Assembly (NCBI GenBank): GCA_022578605.1
Contig: MU394152.1
Location: forward strand, 31,589-95,588
DNA: 64,000 nt
DNA from: Camillea tinctor
Taxonomy: Eukaryota; Ascomycota; Sordariomycetes; Xylariales; Xylariaceae
Direction: 5' to 3'
Shown: piece after piece, positions 37,633-50,638 of the stretch
Numbering within the stretch: position 1 is the first letter of the stretch
Layout of the letters: each line of letters opens with the position of its first letter
Position numbers and translations under genes: made by a program
The notes under the pieces: generated by a model
Database searches by the model: none
What the model saw: only the letters and a program-made list of their open reading frames with translations
What the model was told of the DNA's origin: nothing

Positions 37633-39743
37633 CCTCGGTGAGGTATATGTGCGCGAATTGGGAGGACTTCCTAGTCTTGGATCGTATTAAGGCCTTGAGA
37701 CAGCCAAAGTCTGCGCGAGGTTTAGATAGGTATTTTAGATCTCGAGGGAAGTAGAGGGATTATAATGTAAAATTCTTCCTAGGCTAGACCAGCCCATTAC
37801 AAACAACTTCTTCACTAGGTAATAAGAGCCGCTGAAAAGTGGAGCGAATGAAATGCCCCCCTTGTTGTGATCGTGATATATACCTACTAGGTACCTAGGT
37901 ACTATGTAGTTACTAAATTCCGTAGTTGTCAAACCCGTGCACAGACCACACGTATAGTATAGGTAGATAACGATAAGATAAGACATCCAACAACGTCATG
38001 CTACTCTCTTGCAGTGGGTGGAATTCATCAATCATCACCAAGAAAACATATATCGTAAGGTGCATGTAAAACTTAAGTCAACTGCTTTCACTGGAAGAAG
38101 AAAGCAGATTAGATATTTTTTAAACTTAATAATGGTCAATTAACACCAATAGTAGGTACCTATGTGTAAACTTCACAGTAAATACTTGTAATTTCATCAT
38201 ACCTATACTTACTTACATGCATCCTGTTATTATGCTTTATATTGGACTTGTGAGCTAAACACCCCGGTGAGAAAAGTGGTGATGTTCAAGTTGGTAGGCA
38301 GTAAACAGGAGGTACCTGAGTACCTAGTACCTGACAGCTTTCACAAATGGATGAAGAATGGTATTTTGGAAACTGGCCAACTTGGGCAGGTAAGTGACAT
38401 GGACTTGCCTTTTTTTCTCCTTTTCTTTTTTTTCTCCTGCCTTTTAAAAAAAACAAACAAACAAACAAACAGGAAGGTATGACTTCCTTTCTTCGAGTTC
38501 ATTTATTATATTGTTTAGCTCCTATCTTTGAATCATTTAACTTACCTTCATACCACCACACTTCTTGCTGAGATGGCAGTGGTAGTGCGTGTGCAAATCA
38601 ACAATCATTCCTTCTCTTTTTCTTCCCCCCTTCCCCTCCCTCTCTAACCCTCTCCTTCACACACTTTAGCCCAACCAACCACTGCCTCTTACTCTAGCAA
38701 CTATCGTGGTGGCCCTTTGTCGCCGATAGCCTGTCTCTCTCTCTCCCCCCCTCTCTCTCTCACAAAAGAGCCCTGTCAAATATCGGCATTTTTTTCTTCC
38801 TTTGTATGCATGCCAGTCATTTGATTTCACTGCAACGCACACAAGACCTAATTAATGGATTATCTAGGCTTTACCTTGATATAATGCATCCATTTCTATT
38901 CCCCAGCCAACACAAGTCTCTCCATATCTCTCTCAGCTAGCCAACAGCTTTTCTATTGTTCGCCATATAATAATGGTGCAGACCTTTATTTCTATATCAA
39001 CTATTTCTGTGTACGCCGACTCCAGATCCTCCCGCCTCTCAACCCCCAAAGCATGCTATATGACCAAATTATTACATCATCTGGATGAAAGAGGTCAGTA
39101 CAAAATAAGGTGGTAGGTATACCATTTCCATTTATATAGAATATTACGCTTCTAATGATGGCAACATATTAGTCTCTACGATGCCTCGCTATACTACAAC
39201 GACCTGTCATGATGCAAACCGCGACCAGTCAAAGAGGTCTTTGGTTCTTTCTATTTAAGAAGTTGCAGCAATTAACCCGAATATGGAATCAAAGCACAAT
39301 CTAGAAAGAGAAACCAGGTTCGGAAAACTATCATCAATTCATTCAGCACCATTTTTTTGTTTTGCTTTTCCTCCTATCCCCCTCGATGTCAATGACGAAA
39401 CTACTTGCTGCATAAAGGTGTTCCTCGGTTTAGGTACACAAGGAAGAGAATATGGCTAACCAGCATTGTGCTAGAGTTACCAAACTTATCCTATCCATCT
39501 GTCCTAAGAGCCTCGGACGAAGAGCAAAAGATGATAAAAAAGAAAATCGAGGGGCCGTGTGCCTGCCTTGCAAATCGATATCGATATGAACAGAGGCACT
39601 GCAACAAATCCTGAACGCCCTTTACAAAGCACTGTGGTAGAAATAGCACGTTGCTGGTTTTCTGAACGCCTGTTGCCGAACACCAGAGGTGCGAATCAAT
39701 CCAGACCATCATCCACCTTACAGGTAGTTGGTAATCTCACGAA
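37633..39743. other. Gene-free region between transporter and RRM gene
   Basis: About 2.1 kb with ACCTAGGT at 37893-37900, TACCTA-rich sequence near 38310-38335, (AAAC)n near 38451-38471 and CT-rich tracts near 38730-38762. A short plus frame (38267-38482) contains the same repeat words and a GTAAGT site but no motif. No gene is called. Confidence 0.42.
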
Positions 39744-42293
39744 TCAGTTACCCACCTGGTCATGGCTATCAGTAGTGGACTCGCCAGTTCCGATGCTAGC
39801 CTTGTCCGGAGAGTTGGATGTGTCTGCCTCGTCAACTGGTCGAGAATGAACATAAGGTGATGGTGAAGTATACGCATGGTAGTAACTCATCTGAGGAAAG
39901 GTTGGATCCTGCAGATATGGAGTCGGCCAACTATACTGGCTGGGATAGTATCCACTTCCTCCATAGGGGTTGCTAACACCAGGGGTACCCTGAGGAGTAG
40001 CGGGATATCCGCCATGGGTATAGTGAGTGCTGTACGACATCGGAGAGGTACCATATCCAGGACTCATATACGACGATTGGCCCCCAATCGGCATGTACCC
40101 GTACGCGTTGTATGGAATATGGGGTTGCGTGGTGTTAGAACTGGCATGACCACTTCCTTGATGAGAAGGGTGCTCAGCAGATGAAGTTCGAAGAGGAGTC
40201 ACAGGCATTGATGTCTCTTTGGTATCTTTGGATGCCGGTGTATTTTGTCCTTCTACCTTATTCATCTCAGTGTTCTTGTTATCGAAAGGCGCATGGGTAG
40301 AACGGAGTCGGCGCGTTCCCTGATGTAGAGTCTGCATCTCACGGCTATTCTTTCGTTCGACCTTGATCTGGCTACCACAGAGAGTAGTTCCGCGCTGCGA
40401 TTAACAGGAATTAGCAATTCCTGTAAGTACCATAAATTCCATTTCCTACTTACCAAACTATTGACAGCCTTCTCGGCCTCGTTAGGGCGGGAGAACTGGA
40501 CGAAAGCGAAGACTACCGGATGGTTATGCTCTACAAGCAACTATGATTAGTTTCATTGAAGAAAGGAAATAGGTATACATATGATGCCTTACCGACTCGT
40601 GCTTCCTTACGAATAACCTGGATCTTCTCGACTGTACCCACTTTGGAAGCGCAATCCTTGATGATTTCCTCGATAGTTTCAACGTCAACGGGAAGGTTTC
40701 CCATATAGATCGAGCGACGGTCGATCTCATAGCGTTGAAGGAACTCCATGTCAGGGTCTATCTTGGGTTGAGTTGCCTTCTTGAGGTCATACGCGATAAC
40801 GCGGTACTGGGTATTATGACGGTATGCCTAGAATTAGGTAAGTATGTAACGTTCAGGAGTGATTAGGTGCTAATTTGCCTACAGCTATGATATCTCGAGC
40901 AGGGTCGAAGGATTGATACTGGACAAAAACCGCACCCGGAAGATTCATGACTTCCTGGAGTTCCGAGCGAAGCCGTTCGCACTTCTCAATGGCACCAAAT
41001 TGGGAGAGTTGGGTTTCCGCCTCTTGGATCTCAATTTCATGGCCTTGAGTGCTGAACATGACATATGAACCTGCTCTATGTTAAAATATAAGGTTGCTTC
41101 ATGGAGAATGATATACTTACGGTTAGCCTTGACCATCTCGGTGCGACATGCACGACCCTCAATCAACAAACCCTTTCCTTGTTTCATGGCTTTCTCGGCA
41201 TGTTCACTATTCTGCTATCTTTTTAGTCAAGCTCGGCTAAGTTTACGACTCGCGTCACTTACTGTGTACTGACAAAACGCGAACGGCATGTTCTTAGGGT
41301 CTCTACGGATTTTGACGAAAACAGGGCCGAAAGTAGCAAAGGCCTTCGTGATACTAGCCTCGAGTGTATGGTCTGGCTTAGACTCTGGGAGGCTAGACTT
41401 TTATGTTAGAATATGTTCCTGGAAAGAAATCATATGAAGGAACATACTTAGCTACAAATACACAGGCTGAGGGCGGGTAATATGCTTGGGCATCCACGCC
41501 GGCGATCTGGTGGCGGGTACCGATCTCAGAAGGTCGGTTGCGTGCACCACGAATAGGGATTGGCGAAGATGCGACATGTGCGTAGCTGAAGCTTTGCAGT
41601 CCCAAAGCAGTGTTGTTGCTGCCAAAAGCGGTAGTTGGTACAGGACCAGAAGGCAGAGGGATGTTCTCCATGGCCTTGCTGGTAAACACATCTTCATCAC
41701 GGTTGTTACCGATCTGAAAAACTCGAGCTTCCCTTTAATAGTAAAAATAAGTTAGTATGAATACAGAAATTTCCTAGTAGTAGCCATACTGAGTAGCGGG
41801 TGCTCGGAGTCTCTCTGCAAACTCGGGCGTGCCATTTCCTTGGCGATGATGGGGAGGTGCATGGCTGTAACTTTTATGTTAGCATTTCCCCATATTGCGT
41901 TCGCATGAGAGCTCACAGCGTAGCGGCGCCAATAGGAGAATCCTCCAAAGCGAGATCGTCCAAGTGCACATCCAATCGTGCACCACCTAGCAATACGTTA
42001 GAAAATTAACCCGGAACTGAGAAGTGGGTATATATAAGTTGGAGTGGAAATAGCACGCGATGAGACGATCACTAGATCACCGTAGGCCAACTACGTGAAT
42101 AGCCACCCGCTATGTAATTTCATGCAAGTAGTCTCAACAGGGCCCATCCAAACATGTTATGTTCAGATTCACAGGGGAACATCAATAGCTTACCATGATC
42201 AGAAGAAATGCTGGGGGAAACTGGAGTCGAGCCCTTGTCGTTCTCCTCTCCTTTAGTAGCCGTGCTACTAGTATCATTGCTTACACTCGCCAT
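39744..42293 (-). CDS. RNA-binding protein with three RRMs (Rim4-like)
   Basis: Ten exons on the minus strand: 42293-42194, 41986-41917, 41864-41790, 41732-41448, 41392-41263, 41211-41121, 41070-40883, 40827-40593, 40530-40454 and 40394-39744, giving 633 residues with all phases in register. RRM1 (about 171-250) has CVFVANLPES and AFCQYT. A second RRM-like unit (about 251-313) is degenerate: SYVMFSTQG, FGAIEKCERL, GAVFVQY. RRM3 (about 351-430) has RSIYMGNLPVDVET and VVFAFVQFSRP. The last 200 residues are Tyr/Pro/Gly/Ser-rich and disordered, the sort that drives granule formation. The layout resembles yeast meiotic activator Rim4, but the ortholog is not certain. Nine introns make it the most split gene in the window. 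Confidence 0.85.
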
Positions 42294-45051
42294 CGTGACA
42301 GGTATTCAGGGCCCTCAATAGGACTACCGAGGATAAATTAGTAATCATTCAAAAGAGGTTCAACAAAAACCAAATGAAATGACGAAGACAAGACAACAAT
42401 ATCATGGATATAAGATGCAGTAATAGGATAGCGCGAGCTAAACAAAGCAAAGGGGGGTTTGATAGTAAGATAGTGACAGGTTGTAATTATATGCGATTAA
42501 CCTTACCTGGGTCAATGTAGAGTCAATCAGCTACAAATCCAATCGATGGAAAGAAGAGTCGACAGTATCGTACTGAAAAGGGGACAACAACTCGGGGGGT
42601 AGGTAGTGAAAGGGTATTGCCTGCGGTATGGATGGCACCTTTTGCAGTGGTAAAATCAGCTGTTGCTATTTTGATACGCAGGTTTTCTTGTCCCTGGACT
42701 GAAGACAAGCTGGAAATAGTGAGTTCTGTAGTGATTGTTGGTTAGTTTTAACTGTCAATGATCAGGATCAGGATTAGGATGTGATCTAGAAAATTTATAT
42801 AGTAATAGTGAAGATGATGGTGAGGATGATAGTAATGGTGATGCTGACGGCGCTGCTGATAACGTTATCGGCAGGGAGGAATTAGGTAGGTTATATCGAG
42901 TAAGTGAAACGGTGCCACAGCAAGATATTTTGGGTACCAATCAGTGATCTGAGGCAAGGGAGGTGGACACCGTTTAGGGCATGGGATGGTTGTGCTCAGT
43001 AAGGTATACATAGGTACCTAGGTTATGTGTATGTATTGTGTAGAGAAGCAAAACGGCATCGCTTACATTGTCCAGATCACAGTTCATGGAAGTGGTGATC
43101 AAGGTGACCGTCAGTAGGAAGTACTGGCAGCGTGTACGCCGTCAATCTAGCTTGTCCTGGAGATGTTACTCTGATGTGTCGTGGGCACGATGTGACACCT
43201 GGTCGGCGGAGAAGATGTGTATAAAAGAGTGAATAGGGAGGAGGTGTGGGATGTGAGATGTGTGGTAAGGTAGGAAGTGCAGGGTTGAAGGGAGTAAGGT
43301 GTGGGCATGAAATACCAGGAACAGAAGAAGTGGAGGGAAAGGGACGCCAACTTAGGTGTTACCCGTTAGTTAGATTGTTTTGAGGCACAAGACTAGTGGC
43401 GTTGCGAAGGGGGAAATAAGTAGAGGAGGTAGGTACTATGTAGTAGGAGGTAGGTACTTCTAGGTAGTAGGTGGGAAAATAAAAAAGAGTGCCGGGTCCT
43501 AAATATACGTACCAATGAAAATTCCTGGCACCAGAAGAAGGTAGAGAAGGGAAGGGGCGTTGATGTTCCAATCCAAGAGTTCAAGTCAGTTAGTAGGGGA
43601 GGAGGAAGGCTGATGTAAAGAGAGGAAACCACAAGGTGTGTCGTTACTTCCAATCTATAATCATATCTTTTTGCAGATGAGCCAATAGAGGGTAGAGAAC
43701 GCCTTAAATTTACATAACCATGCTAAGAGAGAAACAAGTGACTGGCTACCTAGGTACACACCCGTATCTCCTTCTCTGTAAATGCATGTTCTCTCTCTGT
43801 GAAAAATGGAGTAGCCGGGTTGGGTGAAGGTACCTACCTAGTGGGTAGTAACTACACTTTTATTCGGACTTCTTAGGCAATCCCAACCCCTGAAGCCATA
43901 CAATGCCTATTCACTATTGAACACATGCCCAATGTATTGCCCGTACTATTTAAGCCGGATTAGCCACGTACTAGAGAAGGTTATCATGAAGGTTTCTCTT
44001 GTATATTTACGGAATCTAGATCATCGAGTGCTAATTGCTATTTGTTTACACGTTGTTGCCTTTACATCGTGGGATAAAATGAATGGGACCTTGTAAATTC
44101 TTCCATCAACGAACCCTCTTAGACAATATCGATGCTTCTCCCTTTCAGTGACAAACTGTGTAGTATTATGTAGAGGTTATGATATGTACTCCTCATTGGG
44201 GCCTTGGGTAGGAATAGGTAATCTATGTATGCCTGTTAGAAAATAAAATATATAAAGATTAAAGATAAGTATAAGAAATGTTTATCCTCCCTTAAGCTTA
44301 ATTTAAAAAAAGCCTGGTCTTTATAAGATCGAGTCCCTATTTTAATAATCTAACATTAAAATCTAGGAGGAATCCATCTTTACTATTTTGTATTGACACG
44401 ATTTACTGGGAATCAATATCACCTACAATAGGCTACACATAAGAGCGAGAGAACAAGAAAAAGAAATCGCAGGACCAAAATACATGTAGCTCTGAATATG
44501 TACATACGGTATTAGTATGCTATTTGTCCTCTTACGCAAAGACTCTCATATCTAGACGTAGAAGTAACGGTTTGAACTTTGACGGGTAGTTAGTTATACC
44601 TAGTTCTAGTCTCCCTTACAACTTTTAACATCGTGATTGCTCGAGTTTTTGTAAAAGTTACCATGATATTAAGCTATGTACGTGGGATTGTGAATTAAAT
44701 ACGATGTTATTGATAGACTATGGATATTCATGATGATTCGAATGTATGTATATGGACATAGTATTGATGCTATATAGATGCTTATCTGCCTAATGTGCCC
44801 TGGGCTTTACGAAGTTGGATATGTTCCTAGGTTCTAAGTTGGATTACCTAATATATGCGATTACCTAGATGCAGCTAAGACTCCCGGGCCACACCGTACA
44901 GATACACCATGGAAACTGTAAAGTTAGCACCGTATGAATTTTCTGGCGTCACCTCGGGAAATATTTACCTCGAATTGGGCATTTTGCAATACTATCAGGT
45001 CGGAAAACCCAGGACGGGAGCATCCAAACAGCCCAATTGACAGCCGACAAC
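42294..45051. promoter_or_regulatory. Long divergent spacer, RRM gene/MIC19
   Basis: About 2.76 kb. On the minus strand a CAG followed by GTAAGG near 42508 could be a donor for a 5' UTR intron of the RRM gene. Purine-rich sequence fills 43200-43620. ACCTAGGT lies at 43016-43023 and 43748-43755. Positions 44220-44420 are AT-rich. Open frames here are short, repetitive and unconvincing. Confidence 0.42.
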
Positions 45052-45782
45052 ATGGGCGCGAGCTCGTCTAAACAGTCTTCACACGTGTGGAAGGCGTAAG
45101 CTACTCCTATCCCCTTCCAAGTGTCCTTCTAGAGCTCTCTCTTCTCTTTCCCCAAGCTAACATTCCTTTCTTCCCCCCCCCCCATATAGGTCCTCGCCTG
45201 TAGGCGTCTCGCAAGATGTAATCGATTCTCTCCAGTCTAGCAGCGAGGTAAGCCTTGCCTATTTACTTAATACTTACCTTCCCATTCCTTACTCCTTGCT
45301 CTGTCCATCTCAGGAAAACCCCCCACCTAGAGATAGATGTTGCCTTGTTAATATAATTAACGATCGACTAACTACGGGATCTTTCCCTCACTTCACAGAC
45401 CGACACCACCCGGGCGCAGACCCTCGAGCTCGCAGTACAAGCCCGCGTGGCCTCCGAGCTAAAGAAGCTCGAGTCGCAGGCAGACGAGGCACTCCGGGCG
45501 GCACAGGAAGCGGCATCGGCGATCACAGATGCGGAAGTGGACGACGGCACCAAGAACACCCGGGAGTCGGTATCGAAGGAGGTTGAAGCGTTGCGGTCGC
45601 GCCTCGACAAGCGGAAGCAGCTGCGGCCTTTGCCCGAAGGCGTCGAGCGCGCGCGCAGCGAGGTGGTACGCTGCCTCATAGAGAAGGACCGGCGGCCGCT
45701 CGACTGCTGGCGCGAGGTTGAGAGTTTTAAGGAGGAGGTGCGTCGGCTCGAGAAGGGCTGGGTAGATGAGGTTGTGCGATGA
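45052..45782 (+). CDS. MIC19: MICOS subunit Mic19
   Basis: Mic19 is a peripheral inner-membrane subunit of the MICOS complex at mitochondrial crista junctions. Exons 45052-45095, 45190-45247 and 45399-45782 give 161 residues. The start MGASSSKQS fits an N-myristoylation signal (Gly2, Ser6). A long charged coiled coil covers about 45-115. The C-terminal CHCH element has C126 and C137 spaced by ten residues (CLIEKDRRPLDCW). This is the DUF1690-type layout of fungal Mic19. Introns are 94 and 151 nt, phases 2 and 0. The gene is convergent with TYW3; its 3' region holds a G-rich tandem repeat. Confidence 0.9.
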
Positions 45783-46179
45783 GTAAAAAAGGAAAGGGGG
45801 AAAGGGGGAAAGGGGGAAAGGGTGTGGAAGGAAGGGAGACAGGGAGGGGGAGAGAAGAGGCCTCGGGCCACTTCACTGCTAGCTTGTTAATGAGCGGACC
45901 AGCGAGGTTGTGTTGACGCATTGCGTGGTGGAATACAACACATACCAAGCGATCGATGCAAGACCGAACTAACAAAGGCATGCGATGGCTTTGGGAGGTA
46001 TTAATTACTGATAGCAACTCCTGTAACAGTATGACGATAGAGCCTATTCGGAAAAATGTAGCGAGAAGAAAAGGAGAAAGAAAGAAAAAAAAGAAGAAGA
46101 GATGTATAGAGAATGGCACCATTTCACCTTTTAATGCTGCTTTCGGACTAGATGATAGTATGTAACTGTAGAATAGGAT
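45783..46179. other. Convergent MIC19/TYW3 3' region
   Basis: A 397-bp stretch of 3' UTR sequence. It starts with the (GGGGGAAA)n repeat, then has purine-rich runs near 46060-46100. No gene was seen. Confidence 0.5.
45796..45823 (+). repeat. G-rich tandem repeat with G-quadruplex pattern
   Basis: Three G5-AAA units followed by G3 lie 14 nt past the MIC19 stop on the sense strand. Four G-runs of at least three with 3-nt loops satisfy the usual G-quadruplex rule. Confidence 0.85.
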
Positions 46180-47321
46180 TCACGCGAGGTCTGTATTTGA
46201 CAGCAAGCCTAGAGCAAAGAAATCTTCTACATTTTTGTTATTTCCCATCTGTTGCTGTCGTGTTTGCAATTCTGCTTTCCGCCTCAGTCCCTCGACCTTC
46301 TTCCTCTCGCGCCGAGCCTGGGCGTCCTCCCACACGGAGCCATCTCTTTTCTTCGGCGGTTGGGCTGCCTGTAAGAACCCGGCCCGAAATCTAGCGATCC
46401 GCTTCTTATTCTCCTCGAACCTTTCGTTGGACACCTGTACAAGGGTGTGCAAGTACTCACATGGTACGGTACATTTCGGGGCGCCCCCGGCGTGTTGCAC
46501 ACCGACGAGAGACTCGAGAGCAAGTCCTATAGACCGGATGGCGACCATGGGCGTTACTGACTCGCCCGTTGTTCCTACGAGGTTGATGGCACCGCTTTCC
46601 CTGAAACCGGCCTGGAGGCCACAGCGCAAGAGCTGCTGAGCGTGCTCGAGCGAGGCCGTAAGGACATGGAGGATCTAAATAGGTAGTTGAGTCATGTGTG
46701 AGTGCAGCATATGTATGGCTGGGCAACTAGCAGTGGGGAGGGAAAGCCGTTGTCACCTGTTGAGTCGATAGCCAAGGAAAGGTAGAAACTTACCATTGGT
46801 TCGAACTTGAAATGGACGAGCCTCGGAGCCGCACCGCCTCGGCTATCCTCCTGCCCCGTGGCCTCATGGCCGTTGGACAGGCCAAGTAGGCTCTCTAGTC
46901 CCGCATCTGCATTTTCTAGTACGACCGGATCGTGGGATACAAACAACCACGTCCCTCCACCACCTTTCCCCCCCACACCCGCCAGCTTTTCTGTCGGTAG
47001 ACCTACATCTCTTTCACTGGCCCCTGCTCCTCCAGTCCCACCCTCGGCACCATTATCGTCATCATTACGGGCATCTCCGTCATCAGCAGTGGCTATGGAT
47101 GCTTTTCTGCCCTCGACGAAGATGCTGATCCGCCCCGCGCAACTGCTTGTGGTGACGAAACCGTCCAGCCCGTTGATCTCGTCAATGAGATCCCGGATCC
47201 CGGCGTCGAGGGAGCCCTTGGGTGACGCATCGGTGTATTCTGCGCCCGGCACACCGAGCTGCTCGAGAATGCGCGCTTTCTTCTGCACAAACTGTGGCGG
47301 TGGTTGTGGTAGGCCTTTCAT
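46180..47321 (-). CDS. TYW3: tRNA wybutosine-synthesizing protein 3
   Basis: TYW3 methylates the wybutosine precursor at position 37 of tRNA-Phe using SAM. Exons 47321-46794 and 46674-46180 (119-nt intron, phase 0) give 340 residues. Typical motifs are SPKGSLDAGIRDLIDEING, FVTTSSCAGRISIFVEGRK, GGTWLFVSHDP, HFKFEPM joined to ILHVLTAS, and CGLQAGFRESGA. An acidic Gly-rich insert (about 80-110) interrupts the domain. The C-terminal 80 residues are charged and helical (KKRIARF, RRERKKVEGLRRKAELQ), as in fungal members. The first ATG is used. Confidence 0.94.
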
Positions 47322-48223
47322 GATTGTTCTTGTGCTTGCTTTATATTTCCTCCCTTAAATGGTACCTAATTATTCTCGGCTGAGGAAAAAAAAGGGGGTG
47401 AGGGTCTTTTTTGACCGTAAAGTTTGATGGCGAAGATCTAGGCGGCAAGGTCTAGCGATGCTTTATTTTCGATACATTTCCCAACTTCTGCTGTCTTACG
47501 GAAAATGGAATATGGATCACATGTGACGGTATCTATTCTGTAGGTTGTAGGGTGAAGAAACTGCTTAACTTTTTTTTTTCGTTGATTATTCCCCACATCA
47601 GCAACTTTTCATTCGACCTGTCCTACTGTCCACTTACTGTCTGATCCCATGATGGCAATAGACCAAAGTACAGTACTGAATCTATTTACCACCCACCTAA
47701 CTGTACTTTGTAGTGCATCATCAATTAGTCTTATCTCCATGATGGACGCCATGTGTCTTGGTTTCTCTAAAACCTATGGGGAGGATATACGGTGCAAAAT
47801 TTTACAGCAGTATCACTTTTTCACGATTTATTTGCTATACACGCTCATGTCTGGATATTGCTCAGATTATCTGTTCTAAAGCCATGCTTGCAGAATCTAA
47901 AACGAAAGACTTGCAAGTTATGACCTATCATATACCACTTTCCGTCGAAAGCTAGCGAAGTAAAGCATCGTGGCCTGAATCCAGCTCCTTCCACTCCGAA
48001 AAGCAGCAGTCCTCTTCTTAATCGGACAAGAGGGTATCAATGTCACTGACCGGTCCGTTGAAAGCCTCAACCAGCATCGCCAAGTGTCGAGGTGAAGATG
48101 TACAGCAAGATAATGCCGTCACCAAACGCCGGGCACCACCAACAATGAGCCGTACCATCTGTGTTGCAGTTGACGCATGTCGGCGAGACTGGTTACAACG
48201 GAGATCGTGGTGACATGACCAGC
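47322..48223. other. Intergenic region between TYW3 and SUI1
   Basis: About 0.9 kb covering the TYW3 promoter and the SUI1 3' UTR. A 76-codon plus frame at 47649-47879 lacks motifs and splice context. Nothing else was recognised. Confidence 0.42.
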
Positions 48224-48955
48224 TTAGAAACCGTGGACCTTAATGGTCTTGGGATCAAGCTCTAGACCTTCCTTCTTGTCGATGAGGAACTCCTGGACAT
48301 CCTTGCGCTGATCACCCTGCAGCTGAATCACTTCTCCCATCTCGGTATCGGTGACGATGGTGCCATTGCAGGCTACAAGAACACCAAACAGTTAGCCAAG
48401 AACACAAGGCTAGCATACATATCGATATAGAAGTCAAGTTACTCACCGAACTTCTTCTTGATGACTTTCAAGATTTTCTTGGAATCGAATTTCTTGGGAA
48501 GACCCTGAACTGTGGTCAGGGTTTTACGTCCATTTCGCTCTATTGACACACAACAAAGTTAGTAAAGCCTTGTCGTTAGATGTAAGTGGGGGCCAGCTTG
48601 TTGGTTGGTTGGGTTGAACTAGTCGGTGAGGGGCAAAAGCGTCGTGGAACTTCCCAATTGCCACGCGTGAAGTGTCGACAACAAGCTTGCTAGGCCATCC
48701 ATCGAGGCCAACCATCGAGGCCAACCAGTCATTAAGGGTAGGGGTTTGTGGGGATCAACGTACGCTGGATACGAATATGGATGTAATTCTGAGCCTGCTT
48801 GGATTCACCAGGCGTTTCGTCGGCTTCGGCGAAGGGGTCTAGATGATTTTCGAGTTAGCACGTACTCGCATGAAGACATAGGGAGTCGGGGACCACGAAT
48901 GGCCCAAAGCGATGGACAGAGGCATACCGTAGGTCTTGAGGTTTTCGATTGACAT
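48224..48955 (-). CDS. SUI1: Translation initiation factor eIF1
   Basis: eIF1 guards start-codon choice in the 43S complex. Four exons on the minus strand: 48955-48928, 48838-48764, 48539-48447 and 48372-48224, giving 114 residues. All three introns are phase 1 (89, 224 and 74 nt). The protein begins MSIENLKTYDPFAEADE, then IHIRIQQRNGRKTLTTVQGL, FDSKKILKVIKKKFACNGT and LQGDQRKDVQEFLIDKK, ending DPKTIKVHGF. These are the core residues of the SUI1 fold, including the basic NGRK loop. No exon is long enough to show up as an obvious frame, so the gene is easily overlooked. It diverges from TRM44. Confidence 0.96.
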
Positions 48956-50638
48956 AAACTCGGGTTTACGGGGTAACCTGGGGAAAAGGGTTTTTGTAAA
49001 AGGGGGCGGGAGATGAAGCGACCGACGACTGTATTAGTGGCCTCGCTAAGTGAGAATAGTCTGCTTGGTGGTTGAGGATTGATGTGACTTTGTTGATGCG
49101 AGAAGAGAAAGGTTGGAGGAAGAGATGCAGAAAGAAGTTGTTGGCCTTATTTATGGTCAGAAGAAACGAGATGCAGATGCCGGAGAGCTGAGTTGTGTGT
49201 ATGTGTGGAATGTGGTAGTGCTTAAATGGAGTTGGTGTTGGCCTATGGTTTGTCGGTGGGTGGATTTTGTACGTGGAAGAGGGGAGAAGAAAGGCCGCAA
49301 CTTAAAAAAAGACAAGCAGGTGGCAGTGAATGGATGAATGAATGCGCGGTGGAGGGGCAACAATTGATGAATGCGGGGCACGGACCACATGCAGGGGAGG
49401 GGAGGGGGGCAAGGCAAGTCCGGCAGGTGACAAGGGTTGGTTGACCGTCAGTTTACCTACTACCTAGTGTCCCCTTTCCACCCCTTTCTATCCCCAAGCC
49501 CCCAAGCCCCCGACTCTAAATTGTGTAAACCTTCTGAAAACAATTGGATGACACGCCTAACTAAAATGGTGTATGTACATAAGTACATAACAGACAATAT
49601 GTAATAAACTTTCCTTACTACATTGTACCTTGAGTTTAAATATATTTAGTGTAGAAATAAATATGTGGTTTTTGTAGATACATTCCTAGGCACTTAGCTG
49701 GGTGCATACGGTTACTGTATACACTACATACTAGTATGTAGGTACTCCTTGCAACCCCAGTAGATGCGTACCTAACTGAATTCACTACTACTACCGCCAT
49801 CAACGCCACCCATACATGTAGGTTAGTATAAATGGATCAATTTGGTATAGGATACCTTAAAGTACCCTTCTTTTAGTGTTAAGGGTACTAGTGTATAGGG
49901 GAGCAATACACATGTGCATTGAGTACCTACAGTACCTACATTCGATGTACTAGGTAATCTCTGTGTGTACTTTACATGTTAGTAGGTGTGGTTAATATCG
50001 GAGAGTCCAACCTATCACTGGATCAGTATTTCGTACTTATGCAGTAGGTCACACCAATCATCGGCTTCATAAAGATGTGTGTGTGTGTGTGTGTGTTGTG
50101 TGTGCCACAAGAAAGTGCACCTGAATCCGTTTAAAGACGAACCAGTACATTATCATACATTATCGGTAGACTAGCAGCCCTGAAGATCTACAACAACTAC
50201 TAGGTAAAAGGTATCGAATCCCCCATCCCATGACAAACTGTCACAGCATGCAGACGAGGAAGGAACAGCTAGAGAATTGCGCGTGTGCACATCCTTGTTG
50301 ATCTGGATCCACCCCTAACAAACCATCTAGAACATCGGAAAGCCAACCCATGTAATTTTTTCCCCTTCCCCCTTCTTTCCTTGTATGGACGCACCTGCGC
50401 ATGTACTTAGGAGCAGTAAGTAGTGTATAGTTGTACATACGGAGTACACGCTGGACTAACCCACCTGCCACTCATCCCCCCCAGCTGGCACTTCCCTAAT
50501 CCGATTTCGTAGGTACATACTTCTATGTGGATGAAACGCCGATTACAAAGCCTGATAAGCTAATTATTAAGTGCACAACCTTTTTTGTATATCTATCTAC
50601 CTAGGTACTTGGTCTGCCTTTAATATCCTTCTTTCGTC
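48956..50638. promoter_or_regulatory. Divergent SUI1/TRM44 spacer
   Basis: About 1.68 kb. Positions 49560-50060 are rich in TACATA, TAGGTAC and TACCTA words. A (GT)n tract lies at about 50076-50106, and ACCTAGGT at 50599-50606, just 33 nt before the TRM44 ATG. Frames near 49113-49444 are repetitive and have no motif. Confidence 0.43.

Noticed and set aside
38267..38482. Short plus frame with GTAAGT site as a possible new gene
   Set aside because: It is made largely of TACCTAG repeat words; no motif, no partner exon.
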